Assembly (NCBI GenBank): GCA_009692555.1
Contig: SHYY01000009.1
Coordinates: 1-64,000 of the forward strand
Source of the DNA: Myxococcales bacterium
GTDB taxonomy: Bacteria > Myxococcota_A > Polyangia > Palsa-1104 > SHYY01
Reading direction: 5' to 3'
Length of the DNA: 64,000 nt
The notes beneath the pieces were generated by a model that worked only from the letters and a program-made list of their open reading frames with translations, was not told the DNA's origin and did not search any database. Shown here piece by piece: positions 48,975 to 56,293 of the stretch; position 1 is the stretch's first letter; each line of letters begins with the position of its first letter. A program made the translations under genes and the position numbers.

Positions 48975-49570
48975 GGGTGCTTAACAGCGGAGGGGGCCCT
49001 ATTGCTGGCTCTTGCTCGTCACGTAGTCGTAGTCGTAGTCGTAGTCGTAGTCGTCCCGTCCGCCGCGACGGCAATCGAACTTCCTCCCGCAACAAATTCC
49101 TCCTGCCAACCGACCCCCCTGGCCTCCAAGGAGGATGCCCCTGCTGGCCGACCAGAAGCTCGACGTCCATCGCCGCGCCATCGAGCTCCTCGCCCTTGCG
49201 TCGCAGATCGCGACGAGCGCCCCCAGGGGGAACTCGTTTCTCACTGATCAGCTCCAACGTGCGGCGCTCTCCATCCCCTGGAACATCGCCGAGGGAGCGG
49301 GCCGCTTCGGAGCGCCGGAGGGCGCCCGCTTCTACCGCATCGCCCGGGGCTCCGCGATGGAGTGCAAGGCGATCGGGGATGCCTTGGCGGTCCTGCAACT
49401 CGCCTTGGAAGACACTCGGCGACAGGCCATGGAGCTGCTGACCCGCATCCTGGAGATGCTCACGCGCATGTGCCGGAGAGGTGATCCCCCGCGCGAGAGT
49501 GCCCCTGAATCGACTACGACTACGACTACGACTACGTCAGCGGAGGGACCCCCTTCTCCGTCAAGCACCC
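48975..49570 (+). mobile_element. Hairpin-forming transposable element, copy C (full length, carries a gene)
   Basis: Left end GGGTGCTTAAC (48975-48985); right end matches its complement with one change (GTCAAGCACCC, 49560-49570). Five GTAGTC hexamers near the left pair with four GACTAC near the right. Between them lies a four-helix-bundle protein gene. No 9-bp target duplication is visible here (the flanking 9-mers differ), unlike copies A and B. It sits between the divergent deoC operon and the gene at 49612. In RNA, the ends would fold into one long stem with the gene in the loop, like 23S rRNA intervening sequences. Confidence 0.9.
49098..49135 (+). promoter_or_regulatory. Anti-Shine-Dalgarno hairpin before the element's gene
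   Basis: TCCTCCT (49098-49104) is exactly complementary to AGGAGGA (49129-49135), the ribosome-binding site that runs into the start ATG. A hairpin would hide the site. The same pair is present in copy A, so it is a conserved part of the element. Confidence 0.55.
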
Positions 49571-49602
49571 GGCGCGTCCGCGGCGCTCGCCATGGTGAGT
49601 AG
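49135..49602 (+). CDS. Four-helix-bundle protein of the 23S-intervening-sequence/Avd-like family
   Basis: The core (about residues 6-118) matches the four-helix bundle family: QKLDVHRRAIELLALA, TDQLQRAALSIPWNIAEGAG, RFYRIARGSAMECKAIGDAL and a last helix MELLTRILEMLTRMC. The family is named for ORFs in 23S rRNA intervening sequences and for Avd, the accessory protein of diversity-generating retroelements; its general role is unclear but it binds nucleic acids. The ancestral ATG seen in copy A (second codon pair, with ideal SD spacing) is CTG here (49141), leaving an ATG directly on the SD. There is no stop before the right hexamer array, so the protein gains a (Thr)n tail ending at 49602. Confidence 0.75.
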   Translation: MPLLADQKLDVHRRAIELLALASQIATSAPRGNSFLTDQLQRAALSIPWNIAEGAGRFGAPEGARFYRIARGSAMECKAIGDALAVLQLALEDTRRQAMELLTRILEMLTRMCRRGDPPRESAPESTTTTTTTTSAEGPPSPSSTRRVRGARHGE

Positions 49603-49611
49603 CCCGGTGCT

Positions 49612-49968
49612 ATGCTTGCTGCCCTCGGAGGCCACTTGGCGCGCCTGTTCATATCGCAGGGACGGATGGACCGCTGGCTCGAAGAGGGCAAGGTCCAGCT
49701 CGTCGGTGAGGTCATGTCGCTGCCGGCGCTCGGCCGCAGCTTCCGGCTCAAGCCCGCGGTGCACTTCACGCGCATCGTCTCGGACGAGATCGATCACCAC
49801 ATGCTGGTCGGGCGGGTGAAGACGCGCGAACAGCTCGCGGCCCTCGGCGCGGAGTGCTACGCCAGCTCGGTGCTCCTCGGCGAGAGCGCCTACGAGTGCG
49901 AGCCTGGCTTCGTCGGCGAGGTCACCGGCTCCGCCCTGATCGGCGCCGGCATCCAGCGCCTGGAGTAG
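49612..49968 (+). CDS. Conserved protein of unknown function upstream of ccsA
   Basis: The 118-residue protein from ATG 49612 contains GRMDRWLEEGKVQLVGEVMSLPALGR and a C-terminal YASSVLLGESAYECEPGFVGE. It seems a small soluble protein; I know similar Myxococcota sequences but no function. A TATGCT -10-like hexamer overlaps the first ATG, so the true start could be downstream (for example 49666). It precedes ccsA by 9 bases and may share its transcript, with transposon copy C just upstream. Confidence 0.65.
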   Translation: MLAALGGHLARLFISQGRMDRWLEEGKVQLVGEVMSLPALGRSFRLKPAVHFTRIVSDEIDHHMLVGRVKTREQLAALGAECYASSVLLGESAYECEPGFVGEVTGSALIGAGIQRLE

Positions 49969-49977
49969 GATCCCGAA

Positions 49978-50787
49978 GTGCCCCCCGCATTTCCCCTCAC
50001 GCTCGCGCTCTACGCCGTCTCCTGCACGCTCTACCTGGCCCACTCCTCGACGGGCGAGCGGGCCACCCAGCGCCTCGCGGACGTGGCGCGGATCGCCCTC
50101 GCCGCCGCCTTCGTCTCGCACGCCGTCGACATCGGCTACCTGTGCGTGCAAGGCACCCACCCGTTCGTCGATGTGCGCGAGGTGCTCTCCTTCCTCGCCT
50201 GGCTCACGATCGGCGCCTACCTCGCCACCACCTTCCGCTACCCGCTCCCATTGGTCGGCGCGCTGCTCGTGCCGGTGACGATCGTCCTGGACGTTGCGGC
50301 GCGCCTCGGTCCCGCGCGCGGCGGCCCGGCGCACGCCTCGACCCTGCTCGGGACGATGCACATCGGCCTCGCCACCGCCGGCGTGGCCATCTTCGCCGTC
50401 GCCGCGGTCGACGCAGCGGTCTACCTGGTCGCCGAAGGGCAGCTCAAGCGACGCCGCTTCGGCCCCCTGTTCAAGAAGGGGCCGCCGCTCGAAAAGCTCG
50501 ACCAGCTGAACCGACGCTGCATCCTCCTCGGCTTCCCGCTCTTCACCGTGGCGATGATCACCGGCACGATCTGGGTGATGCGCCTGCAAGGCGGTGGCGC
50601 GCACCGTCTGCTGACGCCGCAGTACGCGATGTCGACGCTGGCCTGGGTGCTCTTCGCCGGCCTGCTGGTGGCGCGGGTGGCGGTGGGGCTGCGCGGCCGT
50701 CGCGCGGCGCTGGTGACGCTGGCCGGCTTCGGAGCGGCCCTCGGCGTGGTGGCGATCTACTACCTTCGGGGCCCGGCCGGTGTCTGA
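49978..50787 (+). CDS. CcsA/HemX-like cytochrome c assembly protein
   Basis: The 269-residue integral membrane protein has about eight hydrophobic helices and the cytochrome c assembly/HemX pattern, with a WVMRLQGGGAH segment and several conserved His residues (AHSSTG, SHAVDIGYL, MHIGLATAG) that could bind haem. Directly before hemA, this is the HemX position seen in Bacillus and in deltaproteobacteria, where such proteins modulate haem synthesis or handle haem for cytochrome c. It starts at a GTG and overlaps hemA by 8 bases. Confidence 0.85.
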   Translation: MPPAFPLTLALYAVSCTLYLAHSSTGERATQRLADVARIALAAAFVSHAVDIGYLCVQGTHPFVDVREVLSFLAWLTIGAYLATTFRYPLPLVGALLVPVTIVLDVAARLGPARGGPAHASTLLGTMHIGLATAGVAIFAVAAVDAAVYLVAEGQLKRRRFGPLFKKGPPLEKLDQLNRRCILLGFPLFTVAMITGTIWVMRLQGGGAHRLLTPQYAMSTLAWVLFAGLLVARVAVGLRGRRAALVTLAGFGAALGVVAIYYLRGPAGV

Positions 50788-52189
50788 CGTGCTGGTCGTC
50801 ACCGGGCTGTCGCATCACACCGCCCCCGTCGACGTGCGCGAGCGCGCCGCGTTCCAGGAGGGTGAGCTGGAGGAGGCCAACCGGCGCCTGGCCGGTCACG
50901 CCAGCGAGACGATGATCCTCTCGACCTGCAACCGGGTCGAGATCTACCTGACCCTGCCCGATCCGGCCGGGGCGGCGGAGCGCGGGCGCCGCGCCGTCGA
51001 AAAGCTGCTCGCCGAGGTCCGCCTTCTCGACGCCGTGGTCGTCGGGCCGCACCTCTACACGCACACCGGCGAGGACGCCGTCCGCCACCTGTTCCGGGTC
51101 GCCTCGAGCCTCGACTCGATGGTGGTCGGCGAGCCGCAGATCCTCGGCCAGGTGAAGGATGCCTTCCAGCACGCCACGCGCGCCGGAACGATCAGGAACA
51201 CCCTCGGGCGCGTCCTGCAACGCGCCTTCGCGGCCGCGAAACGGGTCCGCACCGAGACCGAAGTGGCGCGCTCCTCCTCATCGGTGGCGTCCGCCGCGGT
51301 GGAGCTCGCGCGCCACATCTTCGGCGACCTGACGGGCAAGGAGGTGCTGGTGATCGGCGCAGGCAAGATGGGCGACCTCGCCGCGCGCCATCTCGTCTCG
51401 GCCGGCGCCGGGCCGCTGCTGGTGACCAATCGCACCTTCGAGCGCGCCCAGTCCCTGGCGGGCCGGATCGGCGGCAAGGCGCACCCGTGGGAGTCGCTGC
51501 CGCAGCTCTTGACGGTCGCCGATATCGTCCTCTGCTCGACGGGGGCGCCGGAGCCGGTGGTGAAACGGGAGATGGTGCAGCGGGCGATGAAGGCGCGCCG
51601 AGGGCGCTGGCTGTGCTTCATCGACATCGCGGTGCCGCGCGACGTGGAGGCCCAGGTGGGCGACGTGGAGAACGTCTACCTCTACGATGTCGACGCGCTG
51701 TCCTCGATGGTGGACGATCACCTCGCCGAGCGGCGCCGCGAGGCGGAGATCGCCGAGCGGATCATCGCCGAGGAGGTGCAGCGCTTCTTGGTCGCTGAAA
51801 GGAGCCTTGGCGTGGTCCCGACGATCCGGGCGCTGCGCGAGCAGTTCTCGTCGGTGGCGCGGGCCGAGGTGGCGCGAACGCTGGGCAAGCTGGAGGGGGC
51901 ATCGCAGCACGATCGCCGCGTGATCGAGGCGCTGGCGGAGGCGATCGTGAACAAGCTCTTGCACGCGCCGCTCACCGCGCTCAAGCGCGAGGGCGAATCC
52001 GACGGCCTCGTCTCCGCGACACGAACGCTGTTCGCCATCGAGGAACCGCCAGCCTCGGGAACGATCTTGCCCCCTCTCCCGCCCCCGGGAGAGGGTAGGG
52101 GTGAGGGTCCCTTGGAAACGGGCTCGGGCTCGGGCTCGGGCTCGGGATCGTCGCTGGGCGGGACCCTGGAAGCCGGGCGGGCCAAGTGA
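50780..52189 (+). CDS. hemA: Glutamyl-tRNA reductase with a repeat-derived C-terminal tail
   Basis: The 469-residue enzyme reduces glutamyl-tRNA to glutamate-1-semialdehyde, the first step of C5 haem synthesis. It has LSHHTAPVDVRERAAF, the catalytic-Cys motif LSTCNRVEIYL, GEPQILGQVKDAF, the Rossmann VLVIGAGKMGDLAARHL and the C-terminal dimerisation helices. The family normally ends around residue 420. Here a ~48-residue tail is encoded by a REP-like palindrome (52072-52095) and a run of GGCTCG hexamers (GSGSGSGS). Start GTG overlaps ccsA; the TGA overlaps the hemC start. Confidence 0.94.
   Translation: MSDVLVVTGLSHHTAPVDVRERAAFQEGELEEANRRLAGHASETMILSTCNRVEIYLTLPDPAGAAERGRRAVEKLLAEVRLLDAVVVGPHLYTHTGEDAVRHLFRVASSLDSMVVGEPQILGQVKDAFQHATRAGTIRNTLGRVLQRAFAAAKRVRTETEVARSSSSVASAAVELARHIFGDLTGKEVLVIGAGKMGDLAARHLVSAGAGPLLVTNRTFERAQSLAGRIGGKAHPWESLPQLLTVADIVLCSTGAPEPVVKREMVQRAMKARRGRWLCFIDIAVPRDVEAQVGDVENVYLYDVDALSSMVDDHLAERRREAEIAERIIAEEVQRFLVAERSLGVVPTIRALREQFSSVARAEVARTLGKLEGASQHDRRVIEALAEAIVNKLLHAPLTALKREGESDGLVSATRTLFAIEEPPASGTILPPLPPPGEGRGEGPLETGSGSGSGSGSSLGGTLEAGRAK
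52072..52095. repeat. REP-like palindrome inside hemA
   Basis: CCCTCTCCCG and CGGGAGAGGG, 4 bases apart, followed by GGTGAGGG. This palindrome type is widespread in proteobacterial intergenic space and is in frame at the end of hemA. A second copy is in trmFO (60247-60270). Confidence 0.85.
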
Positions 52190-53118
52190 ACCTCCGGATC
52201 GCCACCCGGGGGTCGAAGCTAGCGCTGTGGCAGGCGCATCACGTGAGCCGGCTGCTGCGCGCCGCCGAGCCCGGGCTCACCATCGAGCTGGTCGTGCTCA
52301 TCACCGTCGGTGACAAGATCCTTGACCGCCCGCTCTCCGAGGTCGGCGGCAAGGGGCTGTTCGTCAAGGAGATCGAGGAGGCGCTGCTCGACGGACGGGC
52401 CGATGTGGCGGTCCACTCGATGAAGGATCTGCCGGCCGAGATCCCGCCCCGGCTCACCCTGGCCGCGGTGCCCGAGCGCGAGGATCCACGCGATGCGCTG
52501 CTGGTGCGCCCCGGCCTCGCCGCAGCGATGGTGGCGGAGCTGCCCGCCCGAGCCCGCGTGGGCACCTCGAGTCTGCGCCGGATGTGCCAGCTCCGCGCGG
52601 GCCGCGGCGACCTGGAAGTGTTGCCCCTGCGCGGCAACGTCGACACGCGGATCCACAAGCTCGACGACGGCCAGATCGATGCCGTCGTGCTGGCGCTGGC
52701 CGGGCTGCGCCGTCTCGGCCTCGAAGAGCGGGTGACCCAGGTGCTCCCGGTCCACGAGTCGCTGCCCGCGATCGGGCAGGGCGCCCTCGCGATCGAGACC
52801 CGTGCCGACGACGCGGCCACCCGGGCTCGCGTTGCGCGCTTCCATCACCGGCCGACCGCGATCGCAGTGGCGGCCGAGCGCGCATTCCTCGCCCGCCTCG
52901 ATGGGAGCTGTCGCACCCCGATGGCCGCCCACGCCACCCTCGAAGGGGATCATCTCCAAATCGCCGGGCTGGTCGGGCGACCCGACGGCAGCGAGATCCT
53001 CCGGGACGCCGTGGAGGGTCCCGCGGCCGCTGCCGAGCACCTCGGCGTAATACTCGCGGAACGCCTTCTGGCCCGAGGCGCCGAGACAATCCTGAAGGAC
53101 TGTTCGCCGACGCGCTGA
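52186..53118 (+). CDS. hemC: Porphobilinogen deaminase (hydroxymethylbilane synthase)
   Basis: The 310-residue enzyme polymerises four porphobilinogens to hydroxymethylbilane. It has IATRGSKLALWQAHHV, GKGLFVKEIEEALLDGRADVAVHSMKDLP, the DPRDALLVR segment, LRGNVDTRIHKLDDGQID, and the dipyrromethane-attachment Cys in LDGSCRTPMAAHA. All active residues are present. It is coupled to hemA by a four-base overlap (GTGA). hemD is not adjacent; the following 550 bp has no gene. Confidence 0.95.
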   Translation: MNLRIATRGSKLALWQAHHVSRLLRAAEPGLTIELVVLITVGDKILDRPLSEVGGKGLFVKEIEEALLDGRADVAVHSMKDLPAEIPPRLTLAAVPEREDPRDALLVRPGLAAAMVAELPARARVGTSSLRRMCQLRAGRGDLEVLPLRGNVDTRIHKLDDGQIDAVVLALAGLRRLGLEERVTQVLPVHESLPAIGQGALAIETRADDAATRARVARFHHRPTAIAVAAERAFLARLDGSCRTPMAAHATLEGDHLQIAGLVGRPDGSEILRDAVEGPAAAAEHLGVILAERLLARGAETILKDCSPTR

Positions 53119-53671
53119 AAACAAAAAACTCCAATCAGCGAATCAATCCCTTGATTGATCGCCAACTGGAGCGTGATTGCGACTGGATTGAAAGCAGATT
53201 GCCGGAATGTCGTTCGGGGGGCGGCGTCGGAAACGCGTGGGCCCTCAGGGGCCTACACTCAGCGTCGGCCGCGAATTGCGGCACGAATCGTCTGACCAAT
53301 TGCGGTCCTCGCCGCCCCCGTCACGATCGCTCATTCTCTTCCAGTGAGCACCTCCTCCGGTTTCCGGTGGTGGCATCGGAGTCGACAGTGCACCTGCGAC
53401 GCGCGAAGATCTTGAACGATCCGCCATCGCTGTCCGCGGCCAGAATCAGTCGCCGGACTCTGCCCGTCTTTGACTCCCGAGCCGGTCCACCTTCTGGTCC
53501 GATAGTGCTACTCTGACCGGGCGCTGTCAATAAGAGTTTCGAAAATATTTCAATGGTCCCCGCCACTCCACGGAAGCTTCGGCGAGGGCGGCGTAGAGTG
53601 GCGAACTGAGCGAGCCCGGCACTCCCGATCCGTCCGTCCCGTCCGTCCCGTCCGCCCGTCCCGGCCACTCC
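53119..53671. other. 553-bp non-coding region after hemC
   Basis: Between the hemC stop and the convergent DUF4911 gene I see no plausible gene: all frames are short or shadow-like. The region is AT-richer than its surroundings near 53119-53180 and 53510-53560. It has a hairpin at 53138-53162 and a microsatellite-like CCGTCCGTCC stretch at about 53631-53665. It may contain an undetected RNA or decayed gene. Confidence 0.6.
53138..53162. terminator. Hairpin downstream of hemC
   Basis: ATCAATC and GATTGAT enclose a 4-base loop, with flanking GCG/CGC extending the stem. A-rich sequence lies on its left (53119-53130), so it would read as hairpin plus T-tract on the minus strand. Likely a bidirectional or minus-strand terminator. 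Confidence 0.4.
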
Positions 53672-53935
53672 TCACACTGGGTCTCCGGGGGCTGGTGTCG
53701 CCGCCCCGAGGTCGCTCCAGTCGGCTGGCCTGACGATCTCGCACAGACCGATCTCGGCGCTGAGCCGCTCCGCCAGAGCGCCGGCTTCCGCCTCGCGCCC
53801 CTCCGCGACCATCCACTCCACCTCGCCGCGTCCCGGGTCGTGCGAGCGCACCACCGCGAGCCCGTCGTAGCCATCGACGATCGCCCGCAGGTAGCCGATC
53901 TCGTGGAGCGGCACCCGAAAGTAGCGGGATGTCAT
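53672..53935 (-). CDS. DUF4911 domain protein
   Basis: The 87-residue protein contains RYFRVPLHEIGYLRAIVDGYDGLAVVRSHD and then EVEWMVAEGREAEAGALAERL, matching DUF4911, small proteins of unknown function common in deltaproteobacteria. A compact alpha/beta fold is likely. The start ATG at 53935 is divergent from the YbgF-like gene; its stop lies near the end of the 553-bp non-coding region. Confidence 0.78.
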   Translation of the reverse strand: MTSRYFRVPLHEIGYLRAIVDGYDGLAVVRSHDPGRGEVEWMVAEGREAEAGALAERLSAEIGLCEIVRPADWSDLGAATPAPGDPV

Positions 53936-53956
53936 CGCCGCCAGCGTACGGCTTTT

Positions 53957-53985
53957 TTGCTTCGCCCGGAAGAGGCCGGTACAAT
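53957..53985 (+). promoter_or_regulatory. Promoter of the CpoB/YbgF-like gene
   Basis: TTGCTT (53957-53962), a 17-base spacer and TACAAT (53980-53985). Transcription would begin about 5 bases before the ATG at 53997, so the message has almost no leader. Confidence 0.7.
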
Positions 53986-53996
53986 TCGCGAATCTC

Positions 53997-54938
53997 ATGC
54001 GGCGAGCGCTCTGCCTGATCGTCTGTGCCGGGGGCTGTGGTCCTGCCACCCTCGGTGCGGAGGTGCGCGACCTGCGCGTTCGCCTCGAGGGAGCGGAGCG
54101 GGCCCGCGCCGAGCTGCAGCACAAGGTGGATGAGCTCGACAATCGACTGTTTCTCCTCACCGATCAGGTGGACAGCCAGAAGGTGGCGCTCTCCCGGCGC
54201 GGTGGCGCGCCGTCGCTGCCGGTGATCACGCTGCGGCCCGAGCCGGTGGCCGACGAGCAGCCGCGCGAGAGCAGCGAGACCGCGCAGGATGATCGCCCGG
54301 CCGCGCCTCTCTCGGCCACGCGACGGCCGCTGCTGCAGCTCGAAGGGCGCCCGTCGCAGGAGTCGCGCCCGCTGCTCGCGGAGGCGCGTTCGCCAGCTCG
54401 TCCGACCCAGGCCCAGCCGCTCGTCGCTGACACGGCGGGCAACCTCGGCATCGTCAAGCTCCCCGACCGGGGCGTGCCGAAGAACCCGCCCCATGGCACC
54501 GCGTCCGGGGCGCCTGATGCGATCCCGAGCGAAGCCGCGCCGGAGGGTGAGCCGCTGGCCCTCTACCGTGCTTCGTACGCACGTCTGATGGCGGGCAGGA
54601 ACGAAGAGGCGGCCGCCGATTTCCGCGCGTTCGTGCGGCGCTACCCGCGACACGACTACGCCGACAACGCCCAGTACTGGCTCGGCGAGGCCCTTTACGC
54701 GCGCAAGGACTACGCGTCGGCCGCCCCGGAGTTCCAGTCGGTGGTGGCGCGCTGGCCCTCGGGGAACAAGGCCCCCGACGCGCTCCTGAAGCTCGGTTAT
54801 TGCCTGCTATCGCTCGGTGAGGTCGCCAAGGGGCGCGCCGTGCTCTCGCAGGTGGCGGAGCACTATCCGCGCACGGAGGCCGCGCAGCTCGCCGAGCGCC
54901 GACTGCTCGAGCTGCCTCGAACGGAGGGTTCCAAGTGA
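53997..54938 (+). CDS. CpoB/YbgF-like Tol-Pal associated protein
   Basis: The 313-residue protein starts with a lipoprotein-like or Sec signal (LCLIVCAGGCGPATLGA), a coiled-coil segment (RLEGAERARAELQHKVDELD), a Pro/Ala linker, then tandem TPR-like repeats from about residue 180 (ALYRASYARLMAGRNEEAAA, NAQYWLGEALYARKDYASAA, LLKLGYCLLSLGEVAKGRAV). That is the CpoB/YbgF layout: trimerising coiled coil plus TPR in the periplasm, coordinating Tol-Pal and peptidoglycan synthesis. No tol genes are beside it. It overlaps the LysM gene by four bases. Confidence 0.85.
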   Translation: MRRALCLIVCAGGCGPATLGAEVRDLRVRLEGAERARAELQHKVDELDNRLFLLTDQVDSQKVALSRRGGAPSLPVITLRPEPVADEQPRESSETAQDDRPAAPLSATRRPLLQLEGRPSQESRPLLAEARSPARPTQAQPLVADTAGNLGIVKLPDRGVPKNPPHGTASGAPDAIPSEAAPEGEPLALYRASYARLMAGRNEEAAADFRAFVRRYPRHDYADNAQYWLGEALYARKDYASAAPEFQSVVARWPSGNKAPDALLKLGYCLLSLGEVAKGRAVLSQVAEHYPRTEAAQLAERRLLELPRTEGSK

Positions 54939-56161
54939 AAAAGACCCGGTACATCCTTGCCATCGCGCTGCTCCCCGGGGCGGCGTGGGGACAAAATTTG
55001 AGTGATCTGAACCCACCCACGCCCGTGGCGCCCGCGGCAGCGACGCCCGCGCAGCGTCTCCTCCCCGGACTGGGTGCCGCGGGCGGAGCCGAGGGAGCCA
55101 CCGTTCCGCGGGCCGACCCCGCGAAGGGCGGCCCGGGCCTGCGGGGGACCGGCCAGGCCGTCCTGGGCGACGAGGAGGGCGAAGGCGATGCTGGGGAGGG
55201 CGCATCCGGCGACGGAGAGCGCGTCCCGGAGGTCCACTCGGTGCGCAAGGGCGACACGCTGTGGGACATCTCCAACTCCTACTTCCGGAACCCGTGGTAC
55301 TGGCCGAAGCTCTGGTCGTTCAACCCGCTCATCACCAACCCCCACTGGATCTATCCGAACGATCTGGTGCGCCTGTATCCGCCCGGCCAGGCCAGTCCCG
55401 ACATGCCGAAGCCGGCCACCCAGGACACGCCCGAGACGCCACGCCTGACGGCGGCCGCCCGCCCTGCGCCGACCGGAATCACGCTGCGCCAGAATGGCTT
55501 CGTCGACCGCGGCGAGCTGGACGCAGCGGCGAGCATCGTCGGATCGCGCGAGGAGAAGATCATGCTCGCGACCCTCGATGAGGCCTACATCGAGTTCCGC
55601 GCCGACCGGCCCCTCAAGAACGGCGAGCGCTACACGATCTATCGCGTGCTCAACGAAGTGAAGCATCCCGAGGACGGTCGCGTGCTGGGCTCGATCGTCG
55701 AGATCATGGGTGAGGTGGAGGTGCGCGGGATCACCGAAGGGCGGATGGCGCGCGGGGTGATCCTGGACGCCATCGAGCCGATCGAGCGTGGCTATCGCGT
55801 CGGGCCGCTTCGCCGGCAGTTCAAGCTGGTGGATCCGCAGCCGTGCAAGGTCGACCTCGATGCGGTGGTGGTGGAGACGCTCCGGCCGACCCAGCTGGTG
55901 GGCGGGGAGACCCTCATCTTTCTCGACCGTGGCCGCGCCGATCAGCTCGAGGTCGGCAACCGGCTGGTCGCGGTCCGGCGCGGCGATGGCTACCAGCCGC
56001 TGCGCAGCGTCCGCGACGGCGAGGATCGGCGCTTTCCGCGCGAGGTGGTGGCCGAGGTCCTGGTGGTCGACGTGCGCGATCGGACGGCGGCCGGCATCGT
56101 CATCCGCACCATCAAGGAAGTGCGGATCGGCGAGCGCCTCGAGGCCCGCAAGGGGTACTAG
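54935..56161 (+). CDS. Exported LysM-domain protein
   Basis: The 408-residue protein has a signal peptide (residues 1-20, MKKTRYILAIALLPGAAWG). After an acidic Gly/Pro region comes a LysM domain (about 93-150): VHSVRKGDTLWDISNSYF, then YWPKLWSFNPLITNPHWIYP. This binds peptidoglycan. The C-terminal half is beta-rich with repeats (RIVLNEVKHPEDG-like, LVDPQPCKVDLDAVVV) resembling the LysM/FlgT-like outer-envelope proteins of deltaproteobacteria. Coupled to the YbgF-like gene, it likely helps in envelope maintenance. Confidence 0.83.
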   Translation: MKKTRYILAIALLPGAAWGQNLSDLNPPTPVAPAAATPAQRLLPGLGAAGGAEGATVPRADPAKGGPGLRGTGQAVLGDEEGEGDAGEGASGDGERVPEVHSVRKGDTLWDISNSYFRNPWYWPKLWSFNPLITNPHWIYPNDLVRLYPPGQASPDMPKPATQDTPETPRLTAAARPAPTGITLRQNGFVDRGELDAAASIVGSREEKIMLATLDEAYIEFRADRPLKNGERYTIYRVLNEVKHPEDGRVLGSIVEIMGEVEVRGITEGRMARGVILDAIEPIERGYRVGPLRRQFKLVDPQPCKVDLDAVVVETLRPTQLVGGETLIFLDRGRADQLEVGNRLVAVRRGDGYQPLRSVRDGEDRRFPREVVAEVLVVDVRDRTAAGIVIRTIKEVRIGERLEARKGY

Positions 56162-56293
56162 TCTTTCGGGGGCCATGACCCCCATTCATAATCTAACTAT
56201 CCGATACTGAAGCAGTTCCTCGATGTGTCTTGACGGCGCAAGGGGCGGTGGCTATCTCTTACCACCCTGAAAACGCCTGGACCCACCGCCTCC

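Noticed and set aside
48975-49570. The element as a 23S rRNA intervening sequence or part of a diversity-generating retroelement
   Set aside because: It is not in an rRNA gene, and no reverse transcriptase or template/variable repeat pair is present. Only the protein family and hairpin topology are shared.
48966-49579. 9-bp target duplication around copy C
   Set aside because: Left GAGGGCGGC and right GGCGCGTCC do not match, unlike copies A and B, so none is claimed.
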